This document shows positions 55,330-57,402 of a DNA stretch of 57,402 bases, piece after piece. Each line of letters begins with the position of its first letter. The stretch's first letter is position 1. Under the pieces are notes generated by a model. It worked only from the letters and a program-made list of their open reading frames with translations, did not search any database and had not been told where the DNA came from. This DNA comes from Scleroderma bovista (Eukaryota; Basidiomycota; Agaricomycetes; Boletales; Sclerodermataceae): assembly GCA_037178675.1 (NCBI GenBank), contig JAYMGJ010000318.1:1-57402 (forward strand), in the 5' to 3' direction. Both the position numbers and the translations under genes were made by a program.

Positions 55330-57402
55330 TGCGACCACCAGAGGACATGGCAACGAAAGCTAACACAGATGGCATGTACCTACGAACCAATCTCGGTGCG
55401 CAGGGGATTTCGATAAAGCACGGGTAGACGTAGCAAGAAGAGAATACCTGCATACAAGGTCCTGTCTCACTAGCTGCGATGGTGACCACCTCGGCTTCTC
55501 GGAGACGGTTGCACTTCTGTTCGTCGAGATCTGCTGCACGTAGACGGTCCTCCAGCATATGGAATGCTGCCTGGGGGATGAATACCTGTGCGTCATCATA
55601 ATCATTCCTGTCGCATCGCAAGCTGCTGCTCACGTTGAACTGACCCACGACCACATCTGCCTCAACGCCGTCCATACACGTGCAACAGCTTCTCCCTGCT
55701 CCTTCTCCGGTACAAAAACACCCAACGTAGTCAACGGACGTTAGTGCCTGTGCCCAGCCCCGCACCTGCAGCAGACAGAGGGGGAGGGGGGAGGTCACCC
55801 GAAGGAGGGCCACAAAGTGCGGATTCAGTGCATCGAGGTTGCGTTCCAAAAACCCTCTCCGACGAGTATGTAACAGGCCCATTAAAATGGTTAACCGTAA
55901 ATGTCGCATATCCCGCTCAATCCATCGCGCTAAGCTTAAATGACAAATGGTTCCCCCATCTCTCCCCAAACACTTCTCTCATCGTATGGTCCATCTTTTT
56001 GTGATCGACGGGCCAGGCGTCCATGATATATGAGGTTTGTTTTGGAAAAGACGGATACATTCTGTCAAAGTAAGGGATGGGGGGAACGAGTGAGGCTATG
56101 CCTTCGCTTTTGGAATCGTTCACATGCCTTGAATAGGCGGCGCTGGATAAAATGGTGTAGACGCTCGTTTGCAAAGCTGATGTAGAGCTGGCCGAGCGAA
56201 TTGGGGCGACCCGTTATGTTTTGTGGACTGGGAAGGTCGAAGAGCCGGTAAATGTGTCCAAGTCGTCTGCATAGACGTTGGCTGATATACTCGTTAAGCC
56301 ATGCGAACAGGAGGGAGTATAGGGTCTTAGCGAGATCATCAGGATCGAGAAATACGGTGCAGTTACTCTTAAAGGAGAGTGCATCCCCGAGTGCGGAGGG
56401 CTGAACGCCAAGGAAGTTTCCTATAAGAGCAAGGGTATCTGTGTTTCACACGACCGCAGCACCGACGCCGCGAGAACGATCGATTGTGAATTCGAGGTTG
56501 CCAGGATGAAGGACAGTAGCAATGAGTTGACATACTTGGGCATCGTGTCGCTCTGAGAGGCCGATTGTTTTGAGAGCGACTTTCAGTTCTCGAACCGGTG
56601 TGTCATCGTCCCTAACGCTGTTTGGACGTGCACTGGCCGAGGTATCTATATTACACCTTTTCCTGCAAATGTAGATGCTGTCTCTCCTCCGGTGATGAGG
56701 CTGCAACCAGGTAGAAGAATATGTGGTTGCGTTCACCAGAAGGCACGGCCGCAACTCTGTTTCCGCTCTAAATAATAATCGAATGTGTTTATCCCGCAGT
56801 CTACCACGATCAGTGAACTGTAATTCTGTGTATTTTCCGAGACGGAAAGCAATCGGATTGAAAAGTGTGCGTGCGTTTCTGAACGTTCCAATGGCAGAAT
56901 CAACAGCGGGCACTTGGTTTGCGAGCTTGGAGTCTTTTTTACCTGGATTGGAGACGGAGAGTTCGAGGAGTGATTTGATTTGATGGCGAGACGTCGATTT
57001 TCTGATTTCCCGCTCGCAGTTTTTCCGCTGTCATGGTGCATTAGTAACTTGCAGCTAAAGTGAGATGCATCTACGAACGTACTTGAACAGCATGGACTGG
57101 TCATGCCCAGTCCATCTCATGTGGTAGTACGCATTGTTCGCCAGCTAAAAGATGCGTGGTGGAAGAGGGATCCTCCTTGGACTTGTGCAAGACCGAGTCG
57201 GGTTTGACAAGACGGATTTGTGTCGGCGGATGCGGAATGCCTGCGGATACAATTGACGATGATATCGTCGGAAGTGGTATCGAGGGTTGACAAGTCTGAG
57301 ATGAATTTGAGGTTGGCGGCTGAGATGGAGAAAATGGCAGCGATGAGGCCAGCGATAATATTTGAGAGGGAATGAGACGAGATTGGCTGACTAATACGCT
57401 AC
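55330..57402 (-). pseudogene. Myosin-motor chitin synthase (MMD-CHS) fragment, decayed
   Basis: The minus strand reads, in several frames, the N-terminal myosin-like motor domain of a class V/VII-type chitin synthase. Pieces: LSTLDTTSDDIIVNCIR (57300 region), LANNAYYHMRW-like word (57140), a damaged P-loop (HDSGKTASGKSENRRLAIKS), VDSAIGTFRNARTLFNP and GKYTELQFTDRGRL, TFDYYLERKQ one frame away, ARPNSVRDDD, LKVALKTIGLSERHDAQVCQ, LHPGNLEFTIDRS, HVNDSKSEGI, DHTMREVFGERWGNHLSFK and FLERNLDALNPHFVALLR. It continues to FIPQAAFHMLEDRLRAAD near 55520. Frame changes after the P-loop and after RGRL, plus further breaks, make it non-functional. The 5' end lies beyond the window, and the membrane and synthase domains are absent here. 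Confidence 0.82.

Noticed and set aside
1..57402. A metabolite gene cluster around the oxygenases
   Set aside because: No polyketide or peptide synthase, terpene cyclase, P450, transporter or cluster regulator was recognised. The neighbours are ordinary cellular genes.

Overview
The window is nuclear DNA from a filamentous fungus, most likely an agaricomycete (mushroom-forming basidiomycete). Nearly every gene is broken by many short introns of about 45-100 nt with GT..AG ends. The gene set also fits: a TPR-HET protein, DUF6534-type membrane proteins, a LysM membrane protein and a MARVEL-like protein of basidiomycete type, a cellular RNA-dependent RNA polymerase, and a decayed myosin-motor chitin synthase. 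Species was not determined. I saw no rRNA, tRNA, CRISPR array or bacterial operon.

Layout. 1-0.7 kb: 5' part of a Ser-rich hypothetical gene (minus). 2.4-13.7 kb: first block of a same-strand (plus) array of 2-oxoglutarate/Fe(II) oxygenase genes of the isopenicillin-N-synthase-like family, with a COP9 signalosome CSN7 gene (minus) between copies 1 and 2. 14.1-19.4 kb: a large TPR-HET gene (minus) carrying nine nearly identical 267-bp double TPR units and a 310-nt interruption. 20-22 kb: a decayed APC11-like gene and a decayed oxygenase copy. 22.2-25.4 kb: a DUF6534 membrane-protein segment. 25.9-29.5 kb: two oxygenase genes. 29.9-34.4 kb: an acidic protein, a pyridoxamine-phosphate-oxidase-like protein and a CorA-type Mg2+ channel. 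34.5-37.4 kb: a truncated and an intact oxygenase copy that duplicate part of the first block. 38.2-40.1 kb: a secreted, probably membrane-anchored polysaccharide deacetylase. 40.7-46.9 kb: two more copies of the DUF6534 segment, in tandem and inverted relative to the first. 47.7-55 kb: conserved cellular genes (MARVEL-like, LysM membrane protein, U1A/U2B''-type spliceosomal protein, RdRP). 55.3 kb to the end: a chitin synthase myosin-motor pseudogene.

The main system is the oxygenase array: six copies that can be spliced into complete proteins (1, 4, 5, 7, 8, 10) and several broken ones. Intact copies share an 11-exon structure in which the iron-binding His-X-Asp motif is assembled through a 7-nt microexon. 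Some share a promoter module. No polyketide or peptide synthase, terpene cyclase or P450 is seen beside them, so a metabolite cluster cannot be claimed. The array, the TPR-HET repeats and the DUF6534 triplication together mark a region undergoing rapid duplication, exchange and decay. A separate striking signal is a 1.1-kb tract without any CpG inside the RdRP gene, next to a damaged catalytic motif.

Exon joins were worked out by eye from splice sites and protein continuity. No search or alignment program was used.
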